The position numbers were made by a program, and so were the translations under genes. The notes under the pieces were generated by a model, which was given only the letters and a program-made list of their open reading frames with translations, was not told the origin of the DNA and did not search any database. 64,000 bases of DNA from NCBI RefSeq assembly GCF_024679095.1, contig NC_066509.1, positions 20,196,811-20,260,810 of the forward strand. Reading direction: 5' to 3'. Position 1 is the first letter of the stretch, and the number at the start of each line of letters is the position of its first letter. Below are positions 1-16,232 of this stretch, in pieces. Source of the DNA: Eriocheir sinensis. Taxonomy: Eukaryota; Arthropoda; Malacostraca; Decapoda; Varunidae.

Positions 1-1763
1 TTTACATTTATACGAATTTACATTATTTTATGTATACTTTGTATACATTTTTTTATACGTATTTACATAATATTATGTGTATTTTGTATATGTATTTTTA
101 TAGAAATTTACGTTATTTTATGTGTATTCGTATATATATTTTGAAACAAATTTACATTATTTTATATGTATTTTGCATATCTATTTCAATACAAATTTAC
201 CTTATTGTATGTGCATTTTGTATATATATTTTAATACAAATTCAAATAATTTATGTGTATTTTGGTATCAATAATTTTATAAAAAATGCGTTATTTTATA
301 GGTATTTTGCATCTTAATTTTCATACAAATTTACATTATTTTATTAATATTCTGTGTATATATTTTGATACGATTTTATATTATACTATTTGTGTTTTGT
401 TTATATTTTTTTATACTTATTTACATTATTTAATGTGTATTTTGAATATATATTTCATACAAATTTAGGTTATTATATGTGTATTTGTTTAAATATTTTC
501 TTTCAAATTTACATTATTTTATATGTATTTTGTATATGTATTTCAATATAAATTAACCTAATTTTATGTGTATTTTGTATATTTCTTTTCATACAAATTA
601 AAATTATTTTTGTGTATTTTTGTATATAGTTTTATACAAATTTAGGTTATTTTATGTACGCATTTACATTATTTAATGTGTGTTTTGTATATATATTTTT
701 ATCCAAAGTTACTTTATTTTACGTTCAATTTTGGACATATATTTTTATGGAAATTAGCGTTATTTTATATGTATTTGTATATGTTTTCTCATACAAATTT
801 ACATTATTTTATTGCTATTTTGTTTATTTAGTTTGATACGAATTACATGATTATATGTGTATTTTGTACATATTTTTTATACGTATTTACATTACTTAAT
901 GTGTATTTTGTTTATATATTTTTAAACAAATTTACGTTATGATATGTATTTTTATAAATATTTTGATACAAATTTACATTATTTTATGTATTTTGTATAT
1001 ACATTTCAATTCAAATTTAGCTTATTTTATTTGTATTTTGTATATCTATTTTCATACGAATTTAATAACTTCTGTGTATTTTTGTATATAGTTTTATTCA
1101 AATTTACGTTATTTTATGTGTATTTTGTATATTTATATTTATACAAATACACATTCTTTTATTGGTATTTTGTTTATTTATTTTGAAACGAATTTACATT
1201 ATTTTATGTGTATTTTGTATATATTTTCTTATACGTATTTACTTCAATTTATGTGTATTTTGTATATATATTTTTATACAAATCTACGTTATTTTATGTA
1301 TATTCGTACATATATTTTGAAACAAATTTACATTGTTTTATATGTATTTTGCATATCTATTTCAATACAGATTTACCTTATTGTATGTGTATTTTCTATA
1401 TTTATTTTAATACAAATTAATTTTTTCATTTGTATTTTGGTATATATATTTTTATAAAAAAAATGCGTTATTTAATGGGTATTTTGCATCTTTATTTTCA
1501 TACAAATTTACATTGTTTTATTAATATTCTGAGTATTTATTTGACACGAATTTACATTATTCTATTTGTGTTTTGTATATATTTTTTTATACATATTTAC
1601 ATTATTTAATGTGTATTTTGTATATTTTAAAACAAATTTACGTTATTTTATGCGCATCTGTTAAAATATTTTGATACAAATTTACATTATTTTATGTATT
1701 TTTTATATTTATTTCAATAAAAATTTAGTTTATTTTATGTATATTTTGTATATCTATTTTCAT
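1..1763 (+). repeat. Satellite block, T-rich strand on +
   Basis: This block is continuous satellite with the T-rich strand on +. The ATGCGTT...TTTTGCATC variant is seen at about 286 and 1463, and the TGTATTCG variant at about 123 and 1303. Bases 1-1105 have close paralogues at 37866-38972 and 18620-20280, and a degraded one at 55330-56470. The block ends at junction J3. Nothing gene-like is present; the open frames simply follow the 45-bp period. Confidence 0.88.
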
Positions 1764-1790
1764 TCGTATCAAAATAAATAAACAAAATAG
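1756..1790. other. Orientation-switch junction J3, copy 1
   Basis: T-rich sequence ending TATCTATTTTCA runs into TTCGTATCAAAATAAATAA, which is the A-rich strand of another monomer variant. The same fusion occurs at 20935-20975 and 57140-57185, so the three descend from one rearrangement. Confidence 0.8.
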
Positions 1791-1810
1791 CAAAATAATA
1801 ATGTAAATTT
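1763..1810 (-). repeat. Short inverted satellite patch
   Basis: About 48 bp switch to the A-rich strand, starting in the shared TTCGTAT and reading ATCAAAATAAATAAAC. The array then returns to T-rich at about 1810. It is roughly one monomer long. The left edge is the same J3 junction seen at 20945 and 57151, where the minus-oriented run is much longer, so this looks like a J3 copy truncated by a second rearrangement. Confidence 0.75.
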
Positions 1811-3160
1811 TTTTATGTGTATTTTTGTATATATATTTAAAAAAAATGCGTTATTTTATGGGTATTTTGCTTCTTTATTTTCATACAAATTTACATTATT
1901 TTATTAATATTCTGTGTATTTATTTTGATACGAATTTACATTATTTTATGTGTATTTTGTATACATTTTTTTATACGTAGTTACTTCATTTTATGTGTAT
2001 TTGTTTATATATTTTCATTCAAATTTACATAATTTTATGTGTATTTTGTATATGTATTTCAATACAAATTTACCTAATTTTATGTGTCTTTTGTATATTA
2101 ATTTTCATACAAATTTAAATTATTCTATTTGTGTATATATTTTTATACAAATTTAAGTTATTTTATGTGTATTTTGTATATTTATTTTCATAAAAAATTA
2201 CATTATTTTCAGTGTATTTTGTTTATTTATTTACATACAAATTTACATTATTTAATGCGTATTTTGTATATATATTTTGTATTTATACGTATTTACATCC
2301 TTTCATGTGTATTTTGTATATTTATAAAAAATGCGCTGTTTCATGGATATTTTGCATCTTTATTTTCATACAAATTTACATTATTTTATTTACATTCTGT
2401 GTATTTATTTTAATACGATTTTACATTATTCTATTTGTGTTTTGTATATATATTTTTTTATACATATTTACACTATTTAATGAGTATTTTTTATATATAT
2501 TTTATACAGATTTATGTTAATTTAAGTGTATTTGTTTATATATTTTCATTCAAATTTACATTATTTTATGTGTATTTTGTATATGTATTTCTTCACAAAC
2601 TTACCTAATTTTATGTGTATTTTGTATATTTATTTTCATACAAATTTAACTTATGTTTGTGTATTTGTATATATAGTTTTATACAAATTTACGTAATTTT
2701 ATGTGTATTTTGTATATGTATTTTCATACAAATACACATTCTTTTATTGATATTTTAATTTTATATTTGACACGAATTTACATTATTTAATGTGTATTTT
2801 GTATATATATTTTTATACGTATTTACAACATTTCATGTGTATTTTGTATATATATTTCTATAGAAATCTACGTTATTTTATGTGTATTCGTATATATATT
2901 TTGAAACAAATCTACATTATTTTATTTGTATTTTTTATATATATTTCATTTTAAATTTGCCTTATTTTAAGTTTATTTTTATATCTATTTTCATTCAAAC
3001 TCAAATCATTTTATGTGTATATATTTATTTGTATTTACGTTGTTTTATGTGTATTTTCTATATATATTTTCATTCAAAATTACATTATTTTATCGGTATT
3101 TTGTTCATTTATTTCGATACGAGTTTAGATTATTTCATGTGTACTTTCTATACATATACA
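1810..3160 (+). repeat. Satellite block, T-rich strand on +
   Basis: Continuous T-rich satellite ending at junction J1. The right part (2455-3160) is paralogous to 38975-39705 and partly to 25410-25848. In the 39-kb copy about two monomers near 2845-2930 are replaced by a (TA)n tract. In the 25-kb copy the array jumps from the equivalent of about 1400 straight to about 2725, a deletion or alternative higher-order form. No gene seen. Confidence 0.87.
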
Positions 3161-3180
3161 TATAGAGTAAATTTCTATGA
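3141..3180. other. Orientation-switch junction J1, copy 1
   Basis: T-rich sequence reading TTCTATACATATACATAT changes to A-rich AGAGTAAATTTCTATGA. The same junction occurs at about 25841-25870 and 39697-39725, and as its reverse complement at 13338-13372. Four copies with the same fused bases point to one inversion breakpoint that was later duplicated. Confidence 0.82.
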
Positions 3181-3813
3181 AAATATATATTCAAAATACA
3201 TATAAAATTATGTAAATAAGTATAAAAATATATATATAAAATACACCTAAAAGAAATGAAAATTCGTATCAAAATAAATAAATAAAATTCCTATAAAAGA
3301 ACGTATATTTGTAGGAAAATAAATATACAAAATACACATAAAATTACGAAAATTTCAATAAAAATATATACAAAAATACACAAAATTAATTTCAATTTGT
3401 ATGAAAATAGATATACAAAATACACATATAATTAGTTAAATTTGTATTTAAATACATGTACAAAGTTCACATAAAATAATGTAAATTTGTATGAAATGAA
3501 AACAAATTCACATAAAATAACGTACATTGGTATAAAATAGATATAGAAAATATACATAGAATAATGTAAAATCGTATCAAAATAAATACACAGAATATCA
3601 ATAAAATAATGTAATTTTGTATGAAAATAAAGATGCAAAATACCCATAAAATAAAGCATATTTTTATAAAAATACATATACAAAAATACACATAGAATAG
3701 CTAAATTTGTATTAAAATTAATATACAAAATGCACGTACAATAAGGTAAATTTGTATTGAAAAAATATGCAAAATGCACATAAAACAATGTATATTTGTT
3801 TCAAAATATATAT

Positions 3814-4531
3814 ACGAATACACATAAAATAACGTATATTTCTATAGAAATATATATACAAAATACACATGAAATGACGTAAATACGTATAAAAATATAT
3901 ATACACAATACACATTAAATAATGTAAATTCGCATCAAAATAAATAAACAAAATATCAATTAAAGAATGTGTATTTGTATGAAAATAGATATGCAAAATA
4001 CACATAAAATATTGTAAATTTGTATAAAACTCTACAAAAAATACACAAAAAATAATTTAAATTTGTATAAAATATATATACAAAATACACATGAAATTAG
4101 GTAAATTTCTATTGAAATACATAATTATACAAAATACACATAAAATAATATAGATTTGAATAAAAATATATAAACAAATACACTTAAAATAACGTAAATT
4201 TGTATGAAATATATATAGAAAATACACATTAAATAATGTAAATATGTATAAAAAATATATACAAAACACAAATAGAATAATGTAAAATAGTATCAAAATA
4301 AATACACAGAATATTAATAAAATAATGTAAATTTGTATGAAAATAAAGATGCAAAATACCCATAAAACAACGCATTTTTTATGAAAATACATATACCAAA
4401 ATGCACATAAAATATTTAAATTTGTATTACAATAAATATACAAAATGCACATACAATAAGGTAAATTTGTATTGAAATAGATATGCAAAATACATATAAA
4501 ACAATGTAAATTTGTTTCAAAATATACATAC
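3814..4531 (-). repeat. Representative full higher-order unit, 717 bp
   Basis: This interval runs from one CGAATACAC variant to the next and holds about 16 monomers of about 45 bp. Reading the T-rich strand, landmarks include TGTATTCG, GCATATC, GTGCATTTTG, TTTTGG, ATGCGTT-GGTATTTTGCATC, ATTCTGTG and CATTTCATGTG. It is given as a reference unit; its length matches the 711-bp spacing at 29021-29732. Confidence 0.75.
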
Positions 4532-7500
4532 GAATACACATAAAATAACGTAGATTTCTATAAAATATATATACAAAATATACATAAAACGAAGTAGATA
4601 CGTATAAGAAAATGTATACAAAATACACATAAAATAATGTAAATTGTATCAAAATAAATAAACTAAATGCCAATAAAAGAATGTTTACTTGTATAAATAT
4701 AAATATACAAAATACACATAAAATTACGTAAAATTGTATAAATTTTAATACAAAAATAAACAAAAATAATTGAATTTGTATAAAAATAGATATACAAAAG
4801 ACACATAAAATAAGCTAAATTTGAATTGAAATTAATATAGAAAATACATAAAATAATGTAAATTTGTATCAAAATATATATTCAAATATACATATAATAA
4901 CGTAAATTTGTATACAAATATATAAACAAAATACATATTAAATAATGTAAATACGTATAAAAGATATGTACGTAATGTAAAAATTTATAAAATTAAAGAT
5001 GCAAAATACCCATAAAATATCTCATATTTAAAAAAAAAAATATATACAAAAATACACATAAAATAATTAAATTTGGATTAAAATAAATATACAAAATACA
5101 CATACAATAAGGTAGATTTTTATTGAAATAGATATGCAAAAATCACATAAAATAATGAAAATTTTTATCAAAATATATACGAAAACACACAATAAAATTA
5201 CGCAAAATTTTATGAAAATATATATACAAAATACACATAAAATAATGTAAATACATAGAAAAATATATATACAAAATACACATAAAATAATGTAAATTCG
5301 TATCAAAATAAATAAACAAAATTTCCTCTAAAAGAATGTATATGTGTAGGAAAATATATATACAAAATACAAATAAAATTAAAAAAAAATTGTATAAAAA
5401 GAATACAAAAATACACAAAAATAATTTAAATTTGTTTGAAAATAGATATGCAAAATACAAATGAAATTAGGCAATTTTTTTTTTAAATACATATACAAAA
5501 TAGGCATAAAATAATGTAAATTTGTATGAAAATATATAAAGAAATACACATAAGATAACGTAAATTTCCATAAAATATATGTACAAAATATACATTAAAT
5601 AATGTAAATATGTCTAAAAATATATATACAAAATACACAGAATAACGTAAAATCGTATCAAAATAAATAAACAGACAATCAATAAAATAATGTAAATTTG
5701 TATGAAAATAAAGATGCAAAATACCCATATAATAACGCATATTTGTTTAAAAATATATATACAAAAATACACATAAAATAGTTAAATTTGCATCAAAATA
5801 AATATACAAAAGGCACATACAATAAAGAAAATTTGTATTGAAATAGATATGCGAAATACACATAAATAATGTAAATTTGTATCAAAATATATATACGAAT
5901 ACACATAAAATAGAGTAAATTTCGATGAAAATATATATTCAAAATACATATAAAATTATGTAAATAAGTATAAAAATATATATATCAAATACACATAAAA
6001 TAATAAAAATTCGTATCAAAATAAATAAACAAATTTCCGATAAAGGAACGTATATTTGTAGGAAAATAAATATACAAAATTCACATAAAATTACGAAAAT
6101 TTGAATAAAAATATATACTAAAATACACAAAATTAATTTCAATTTGTATGAAAATAGATATACATAATACACATATAATTAGTTAAATTTGTATTTAAAT
6201 ACATGTACAAAATACACATAAAATAATGTAAATTTGTATGAAATGAAAACAAATTCACATAAAATAACGTTCATTTGCATGAAATATATATACAAAATAT
6301 ACATAGAATAATGTAAAATCGTATCAAAATAAATACACAGAATATCAATAAAATAAGGTAAATTTGTATGAAAATAAAGATGCAAAATACCCATAAAATA
6401 AAACATTTTTTTATGAAAATACATATACAAAAATACACATAGAATAATTAAATTTGTATTAAAATTAATATACAAAATGCACGTACAATAAGGTAAATTT
6501 ATATTGAAAAAATATGCAAAATGCACATAAAACAATGTATATTTGTTTCAAAATATATATACGAATACACATAAAATAACATATATTTCTATAGAAATAT
6601 ATATACAAAATACACATGAAATGACGTAAATACGTATAAAAATATATATAAACAATACACATTAAATAATGTGAATTCGCGTCAAAATAAATAAACAAAA
6701 TATCAATAAAAAATGTGTATTTGTATGAAAATAGATATACAAAATACACATAAAATATTTTAAATTTATATAAAACTTATTTTATTAAAATATATATACC
6801 AAAATAATAAAATATTTAAATTTGTATTACAATAAATATACAAAATGCACATACAATAAGGTAGATTTATATTGAAATAGATATGCTAAATACATATAAA
6901 ACAATGTAAATTTGCTTTAAAATATATATACCAATACACATAAAATAACGTAGATTACTATAAAAATATATATACAAAATACACATTAAATGAAGTAAAT
7001 ACGTATAAGAAAATGTATACAAAGTACACATAAAATAATTAAATTTGTGTTAAAATAAATGTACAAAATACACATACAATAAGGTAAATCTATATTGAAA
7101 TAGATATGCAAAATAAACATAAAATAATGTAAATTTGTATCAAAACATATACGAATACATACAATAAAATAACGTAAATTTTTAAGAAAATATATATAAA
7201 AAAATACACATAAAATAATGTAAATACGTAGAAAAATATATATACAAAATACACATAAAATTATGTAAATTCTTATGAAAATAAATGAACAAAATTCCAC
7301 TAAAAGAATGTATATTTGTAGGAAAATATAAAAACAAAATACAAATAAAATAACTAAAATTTTTATAAAAATATATAAAAAATACATAAAAATAATTTAA
7401 ATTTATTTGATAATAGATATGCAAAATACACATAAAATTAGGCAAATCTGTATTGAAATACATATACAAATTACACATAAAATATTGTAAATTTGTATGA

Positions 7501-9101
7501 AAATATATAAACAAATACACATAAAATAGCGTAAATTTATATAAAATATATATACAAAATATACATTAAATAATGTAAATGTGTATAAAAATATATATAC
7601 AAAATACACGTAGAATAATGTAAAATCGTATCAAAATAAATAAACAGAATATCAATAAAATAAAGTAAATTTGTATGAAAATAAAGATGCAAAATACCCA
7701 AATAATAACGCATATTTTTACAAAAATACACATAAAATAATTAAATTTGTATTAAAATAAATATACAAAATACACATACAATATGGTAAATTTGTATTGA
7801 AATAGATATGCAAAATAAACATAAATAATGTAAATTTGTATCAAAATATATATACGAATACCCATAAAATAGAGTAAATTTCTATGAAAATATATATTCA
7901 AAACACAAATAAAATGATATAAATAAGTATAAAAATATACATATCAAATACACCTAAAACAATGTAAATTCGTATAAAAATAAATAAACAAAACTACGAT
8001 AAAAGAACGTATATATGTAGGAAAAAAAATATACAAAATATATTTGTATAAAAATATATACAAAAATACACAAAATTAATTTCAATTTGTATGAAAATAG
8101 ATATACAAAATACTCATATAATTAAATAAATTTGTATTTAAATACATGTACAAAATATACATAAAATTAGATAGATTTGTATTGAAATACATATACAAAA
8201 TACACATAAAATAATATTTAAATTTGAATGAAAATATATAAAAAATACACCTAAAATTACGTAAATTTGTATAAAATATATATAAAAAATACACATTAAA
8301 TTATGTAAATATGTATAAAAAAATATATATACAAAACACAAATAGAATAATGTAAAATAGTATCAAAATAAATACACAGAATCTTAATAAAATAATGTAA
8401 ATTTGTATGTAAATTAAGATGCAAAATACCCATAAAGAAACGCATTTTTTTATAAAAATATATATACCAAAATACACATAAAATATTTGAATTTGTATTA
8501 AAATAAATATACAAAATGCACATACAATAAGGTAAATTTGTATTGAAAAAGATATGCAAAATACATATAAAACAATGTAAATTTGTTTCAAAATATATAT
8601 ACGAATACACACAAAATAACGTAGATTTCTATAAAAATATATACAAAATACACATAAAAAGAAGTAAATACGTATAAACAAATGTATACAAAATACACAT
8701 AAAATAATGTAAATTCGTATCAAAATAAATAAACAAAATACCAATAAAAGAATGTGTATTTATATAAATATAAATATACGAAATACACATAAAATAACGT
8801 AAATTTGTATTAAACTATATACAAAAATACACAGAAGCATTTAAATTTGTATTAAAATATATATACAAATTAAAATAAAATAAGCTAAATTTGAATTGAA
8901 ATGTATATACAAAAAACATAAAATAATGTAAATTTGTATCAAAATATTTACACAAATACATATTTAATAACGTTAATTTGTTTAAAAATATATAAACAAA
9001 ATACACATTAAATAATGTAAACACGTATAAAAAATATGTACAAAATACACATATAATCATGTAATTCGTATCAAAATGAATAAACAAAATAGCAAAAAAA
9101 A

Positions 9102-9462
9102 TAATAATAATAATAAATGGTCTATTCATTTGTAGGAAGCCATTAAATAATGTAAACTCGCGTCAAAATAAATAAACAAAATATCAATAAAAGAATGTGT
9201 ATTTGTATAAAACTAGATATCGAAAATACACATAAAATAACCTAAATTTGTATAAAACTATATACAAAAAAACACAAAAATAATAATAATAATAAATGGT
9301 CTATTCATTTGTAGGAAGCCATTAAATAATGTAAGCTCGCGTCAAAATAAATAAACAAAATATCAATAAAAGAATGTGTATTTGTATAAAACTAGATATC
9401 GAAAATACACATAAAATAACCTAAATTTGTATAAAACTATATACAAAAAAACACAAAAATAA
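9102..9462 (-). repeat. Two near-identical 179-bp tandem copies with AAT microsatellite and odd insert
   Basis: An (AAT)n run and the motif GGTCTATTCATTTGTAGGAA occur at about 9100-9140 and again exactly 179 bp later. Over the aligned copies I see one mismatch (A at 9156, G at 9335). 179 bp is about four monomers. Neighbouring monomers differ from each other much more, so this is a very recent duplication or an assembly duplication. The segment around GGAAGCCATTAAATAATG does not match the usual monomer order. Confidence 0.85.
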
Positions 9463-11297
9463 TTTAAATTTGTATAAAATAAATATACAAAATACACATA
9501 AAATTAGGTAAATTTGTATTGAAAAACATATACAAAATACATTTAAAATAATGTAAATTTGAATGAAATTATATAAAGAAATACACTTAAAATAACGTAA
9601 ATTTGTATAAAGTATATATAAGAAATACACATTAAATTATGAAAATATGTATAAAAAAATATATACAAAACACAAATAGTATAATATAAAATCGTATCAA
9701 AATATATACACAGAATATTAATAAAATAATGTAAATTTATATGAAAACTAAGATGCAAAATACCTATAAAACAACGCATTTTTTTTTAATTATACATACC
9801 AAAATACACAAAATATTTGAATTTGTATTAAAATAAATATACAAAATGCACATACAATAACGTAAATTTGTATTGAAATAGATATGCAAAATACATATAA
9901 AACAATGTAAATTTGTCTCAAAATATATATATACGAATACTCATATAATAACGTAGATTTCTATAAAAATATATATACTAAATACACATAAAATTAGGTA
10001 AATACGAATAGAAAAAGTACACAAAATACACATAAAATAATGTAAATTCGTATAAATATAAATAAACAAAATACCAATAAAAGAATGTGTATTTGTATAA
10101 ATATAAATATACAAAATGCACATAAAATAACGTAAATTTGTATAAAACTATATACAAAAATACACAGAAGTAATTAAATTTGTATGAAAATAGATATACA
10201 AAATACACACAAAATAAGCTAAATTTGAATTGAAATATATATACAAAATACATAAAATAAAGTAAATTTGTTTCAAAATATTTTTAACAAATACACATAT
10301 AATAACGTAAATTTGTATAAAAATATATAAACAAAATACACATTAAGAAATGTAAATACGTATACAAAATATATGTACAAAATACACAAATAATCATATC
10401 ACTCGTATCAAAATAAATAAACAAAAAACTAATTAAATAATGTCACTTTGTATGAGAAAACATATACAAAATACACATAAAATAACGCAAATTTCTATAA
10501 AAATATATGTACAAAAATGCACATAAAATTAATTTGCATAAAAAATATATATACAAAACACACATTAGATAATGAAAATGAGTATAAAAATATGTATACA
10601 AAATACCTATGAAATAATCTAAATTCGTATCGAGTTATATTAAGAAAATAACAATAAATGAATGTAATTTTGGATGAAAATATATATAGAAAACACACAT
10701 AAAATAACCTAAATACAAATACAAATAAACACATTAAATAATTTAAAATTGAATGAAATAAATATACAAAATAAACATAAAATAAGGTAAATTTGAAATA
10801 AAATATATGTAAAAATACACATAAAATAATATAAATTTGTATGAAAATATATATACAAATACACATATAATAACATGAATTTGTATAAAATTTGTTTCAA
10901 AATATATACGAATACACACAATAAAATAACGTAAATTTTTATGAAAATGTATATATAAAATACACATAAAATAATTTAAATACGTAGAAAAATATATATA
11001 CAAAATACACATAAAATAAAATAAACTCGTAACAAAATAAATACACAAAATTCCAATAAAAGAATGTATATTTGTAGAAAAATATATATACAAAAAACAA
11101 ATAAAATAACTAAAATTTGTATTAAAATATATACAAAAATACACAAAAATAATTTAAATTTGTTTGAAAATAGATATGCAAAATACACATAAAGTTAGGC
11201 ATATTTGTATTGAAATACATATACAAAACTCACATAAAATAATGTAAATTTGTATAAAAATATATATACAAATACACATAAAATAACGTAAATTTGG

Positions 11298-12263
<966 letters not shown>

Positions 12264-12282
<19 letters not shown>

Positions 12283-12316
12283 ATGTATAAAAAATATATA
12301 TACAAAACACAAATAG
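12264..12316. repeat. Fold-back junction with perfect 16-bp inverted repeat
   Basis: CTATTTGTGTTTTGTA at 12264-12279 is the exact reverse complement of TACAAAACACAAATAG at 12301-12316, with a 21-nt spacer. The pairing continues outward as TTTACATTAT against AATAATGTAAA with one base missing on the left. The same monomer is therefore read out and straight back again. This is what a hairpin-mediated template switch or a truncated inverted duplication would leave. Confidence 0.9.
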
Positions 12317-13252
12317 AATAATGTAAAATCGTATCATAATAAATACATAGAATGTAAATAAAATAATGTAAATTTTTATGAAAATAAAGATGCAAAATAC
12401 CCATAAAATAACGCATTTCTTATAAATATACAAAATACACATGCAAGGATGTAAATACGTATAAATATATATATACCCAAAATACACATTAAATATTGTA
12501 AATTCCTGTCAAAATAAATAAACAAAATATCAATAAAAGAATGTGTATTTGTATGAAAATATATATACAAAATACACATAAGATAACATAAATTTGTATA
12601 AAACTATATACAAAAATACACAAAAATATTTTATATTTGTATGAAAATAAATATACAAAATACACATAAAATTAGGTAAATTTGTATTGAAATACATATA
12701 CAAAATACACATAAAATAATGTAAATTTGAATGAAAATACATAAACAAATACACTTAAAATAACGTAAATTTGAATAAAAAAATATATACAAAACACAAA
12801 TAGAATAATGTAAAATCGTATCAAAATAAATACACAGAATATTAATAAAATAATGTAAATTTGTATGAAAATAAAGATGCAAAATATCCATAAAATAACG
12901 CATTTTTTTATAAAAATATATTTATACAAAAATACACATAAAAATTTTATTTGTATTAAAATAAATATACAAAATACACATACAATAAGGTAAATCTGTA
13001 TTGAAATAGATATGCAAAATACACATCAATAATGTAAATTTGTATCAAAATATATATACGAATACTCATAAAATAGAGCAAATTTCTATGAAAATAAAAT
13101 AATGTAAGTTTGTATGAAAATAAAGATGCAAAATTCCCATAAAATAGCGCATTTCTTATAAAAATATATATACCAAAATACACATAAAATATTTAAATTT
13201 GTATTGAAATAAATATACAAAATGCACATACAATAAGGTAAATTTATATTGA
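12283..13252 (-). repeat. Satellite block, T-rich strand on -
   Basis: About 1 kb of A-rich-strand satellite. A locally repeated part is visible, with AACGCATTT variants at about 12415 and 12898. It ends at about 13253, where GAATTTTCAT switches to T-rich. No gene seen. Confidence 0.85.
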
Positions 13253-13352
13253 ATTTTCATTTTTTTAGGTGTATTTGATATATATATTTTTATACTTATT
13301 TACATAATTTTATATGTATTTTCAATATATATTTTCATAGAAATTTACTCTA
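13253..13352 (+). repeat. 100-bp inverted satellite patch
   Basis: About two monomers in T-rich orientation, ending in the reverse complement of junction J1. Together with the minus sequence to about 13620 it is the reverse complement of about 2890-3255. A segment spanning J1 was therefore copied here in the opposite direction. Confidence 0.8.
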
Positions 13353-13372
13353 TATGTATATGTATAGAAAAT
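13338..13372. other. Orientation-switch junction J1, inverted copy
   Basis: AGAAATTTACTCT followed by ATATGTATATGTATAGAA is the reverse complement of the J1 fusion found at 3141, 25841 and 39697. Confidence 0.8.
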
Positions 13373-14334
13373 ACACATGAAATAATCTAAATTCGTATCG
13401 AAAAAAATGAACAAAATACCGATAAAATAATGTAATTTTGAATGAAAAAATATATAGAAAATACATATAAAAGAACGTATATACAAATAAATATATACAT
13501 ATAAAATAATTTGAATTTGAATGAAAATAGATATAAAAATAAACATAAAATAAAGCAAATTTGTAATGAAATATGTATACAAAATACACATAAAATAATG
13601 AAGTTTTGTTTCAAAATATATATACGAATACACTTAAAATAACGTAGATCTCTATATAAATATATATACAAAATACACATGAAATGATGTAAATACGTAT
13701 AAAAATATATATACAAAATACACATTAAATAATGTAAATTCGTGACAAAATAAATAAGGAGAATATCAATAAGAGAATGTGTATTTGTATGAAAATACAT
13801 GTATAAAATACACATAAAATAACGTAAATTTCTATAAAACTATATATGAAAATACACAAAAATAAATTAAATTTGTATGAAAATAGATATACAAAAAACA
13901 CATAAAATTAGGTAAATTTGTATTGAAATACATATACAAAATACACATAAAATAATGTAAATTTGAATGAAAATATATAAACAAATACACTTAAATTAAC
14001 GTAAATTTGTATAAAATATATATACAAAATACTCATTAAATAATGTAAATATGTATAAAAAAATATATATACAAAACACAAATAGAATAATGTAAAATCG
14101 TATAAAAAAAATACACAGAATGTTAATAAAATAATGTAAATTTGTATGAAAATAAAGATGCAAAATACCCATAAAATAACGCTTTTTTTTAATATATTTA
14201 CAAAAATACACAAAAAAATTAATTTGTATTAAAATAAATATACAAAATACACATATAATAAGGTAAATCTGTATTGAAATAGATATGCAAAATACATATA
14301 AAACAATGTAAATTTGTTTCAAAATATATATACG

Positions 14335-15186
<852 letters not shown>

Positions 15187-16232
15187 AAATACATAAAATA
15201 AAGTAAATTTGTATCAAAATATTTATACAAATACACATATAATAAGGTAAATTTGTATGAAAATATATAAACAAAATACACATTAAATAATGTAAATACG
15301 TATAAAAAATATGCACAAAATACACATATAATCATGTAATTCGTATCAAAATAAATAAACAAAATACCAATGAAATAATATAAATTTGTATGAAAAAACA
15401 TATACAAATACAGAAATAATCAAGTCATTCGTATCAAAATAAATAAACAAAAAACTAATTAAATAAAGTAAATTTGTATGAGAAAACATATACAAAATAC
15501 ACATAAAATATCGTTTTAAGTTTCTATAAAAAAATATGTACAAAAATATATATAGAAAACACACATAAAATTACCTAAATACAAATACAAATATACACAT
15601 TAAATAATTTAAAATTGAATGAAATAAATATACAAAATAAACATAAAATAAGGTAAATTTGTAATAAAATATATGTAAGAATACACATAAAATAATATAA
15701 ATTTGTATGAAAATATATATACAAATACACATAAAATAACATGAATTTGTATAAAATGTTTCAAAATATATACGAATACACACAATAAAATAACGTAAAT
15801 TTTTATGAAAATGTATATATATAATACACATAAAATAGTTTAAATACGTAGAAAAATATATATACAAAATACACATAAAATAATGTAAATTCGTAAAAAA
15901 ATTAAATACTCAAAATTCCAATAAAAGAATGTATATTTGTAGGAAAATATATATACAAAAAACAAATAAAATAACTAAAATTTGTATAAAAATATATACA
16001 AATATATACAAAAATAATTTAAATTTGTTTGAAAATAGATATGCAAAATACACATAAAGTTAGGCAAATTTGTATTGAAATACATATACAAAACTCACAT
16101 AAAATAATGTAAATTTGTATTAAAATATATAAACAAATACATATAAAATCACGTAAATTTGGATAAAATATATATATACAAAATATACATTAAATATTTT
16201 AAATATGTATAAAATATATTATATTATATATA

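Noticed and set aside
1..3160. CRISPR-like array of regularly spaced repeats
   Set aside because: Repeats of about 45 bp are directly adjacent, with no unrelated spacers, and the whole unit is similar. There is no leader and no cas gene.
9102..9462. Transposon insertion with target-site duplication around the GGTCTATTCATTTGTAGGAA insert
   Set aside because: No terminal inverted repeats, no coding capacity and no unique flanks. A tandem duplication of satellite explains the two copies.
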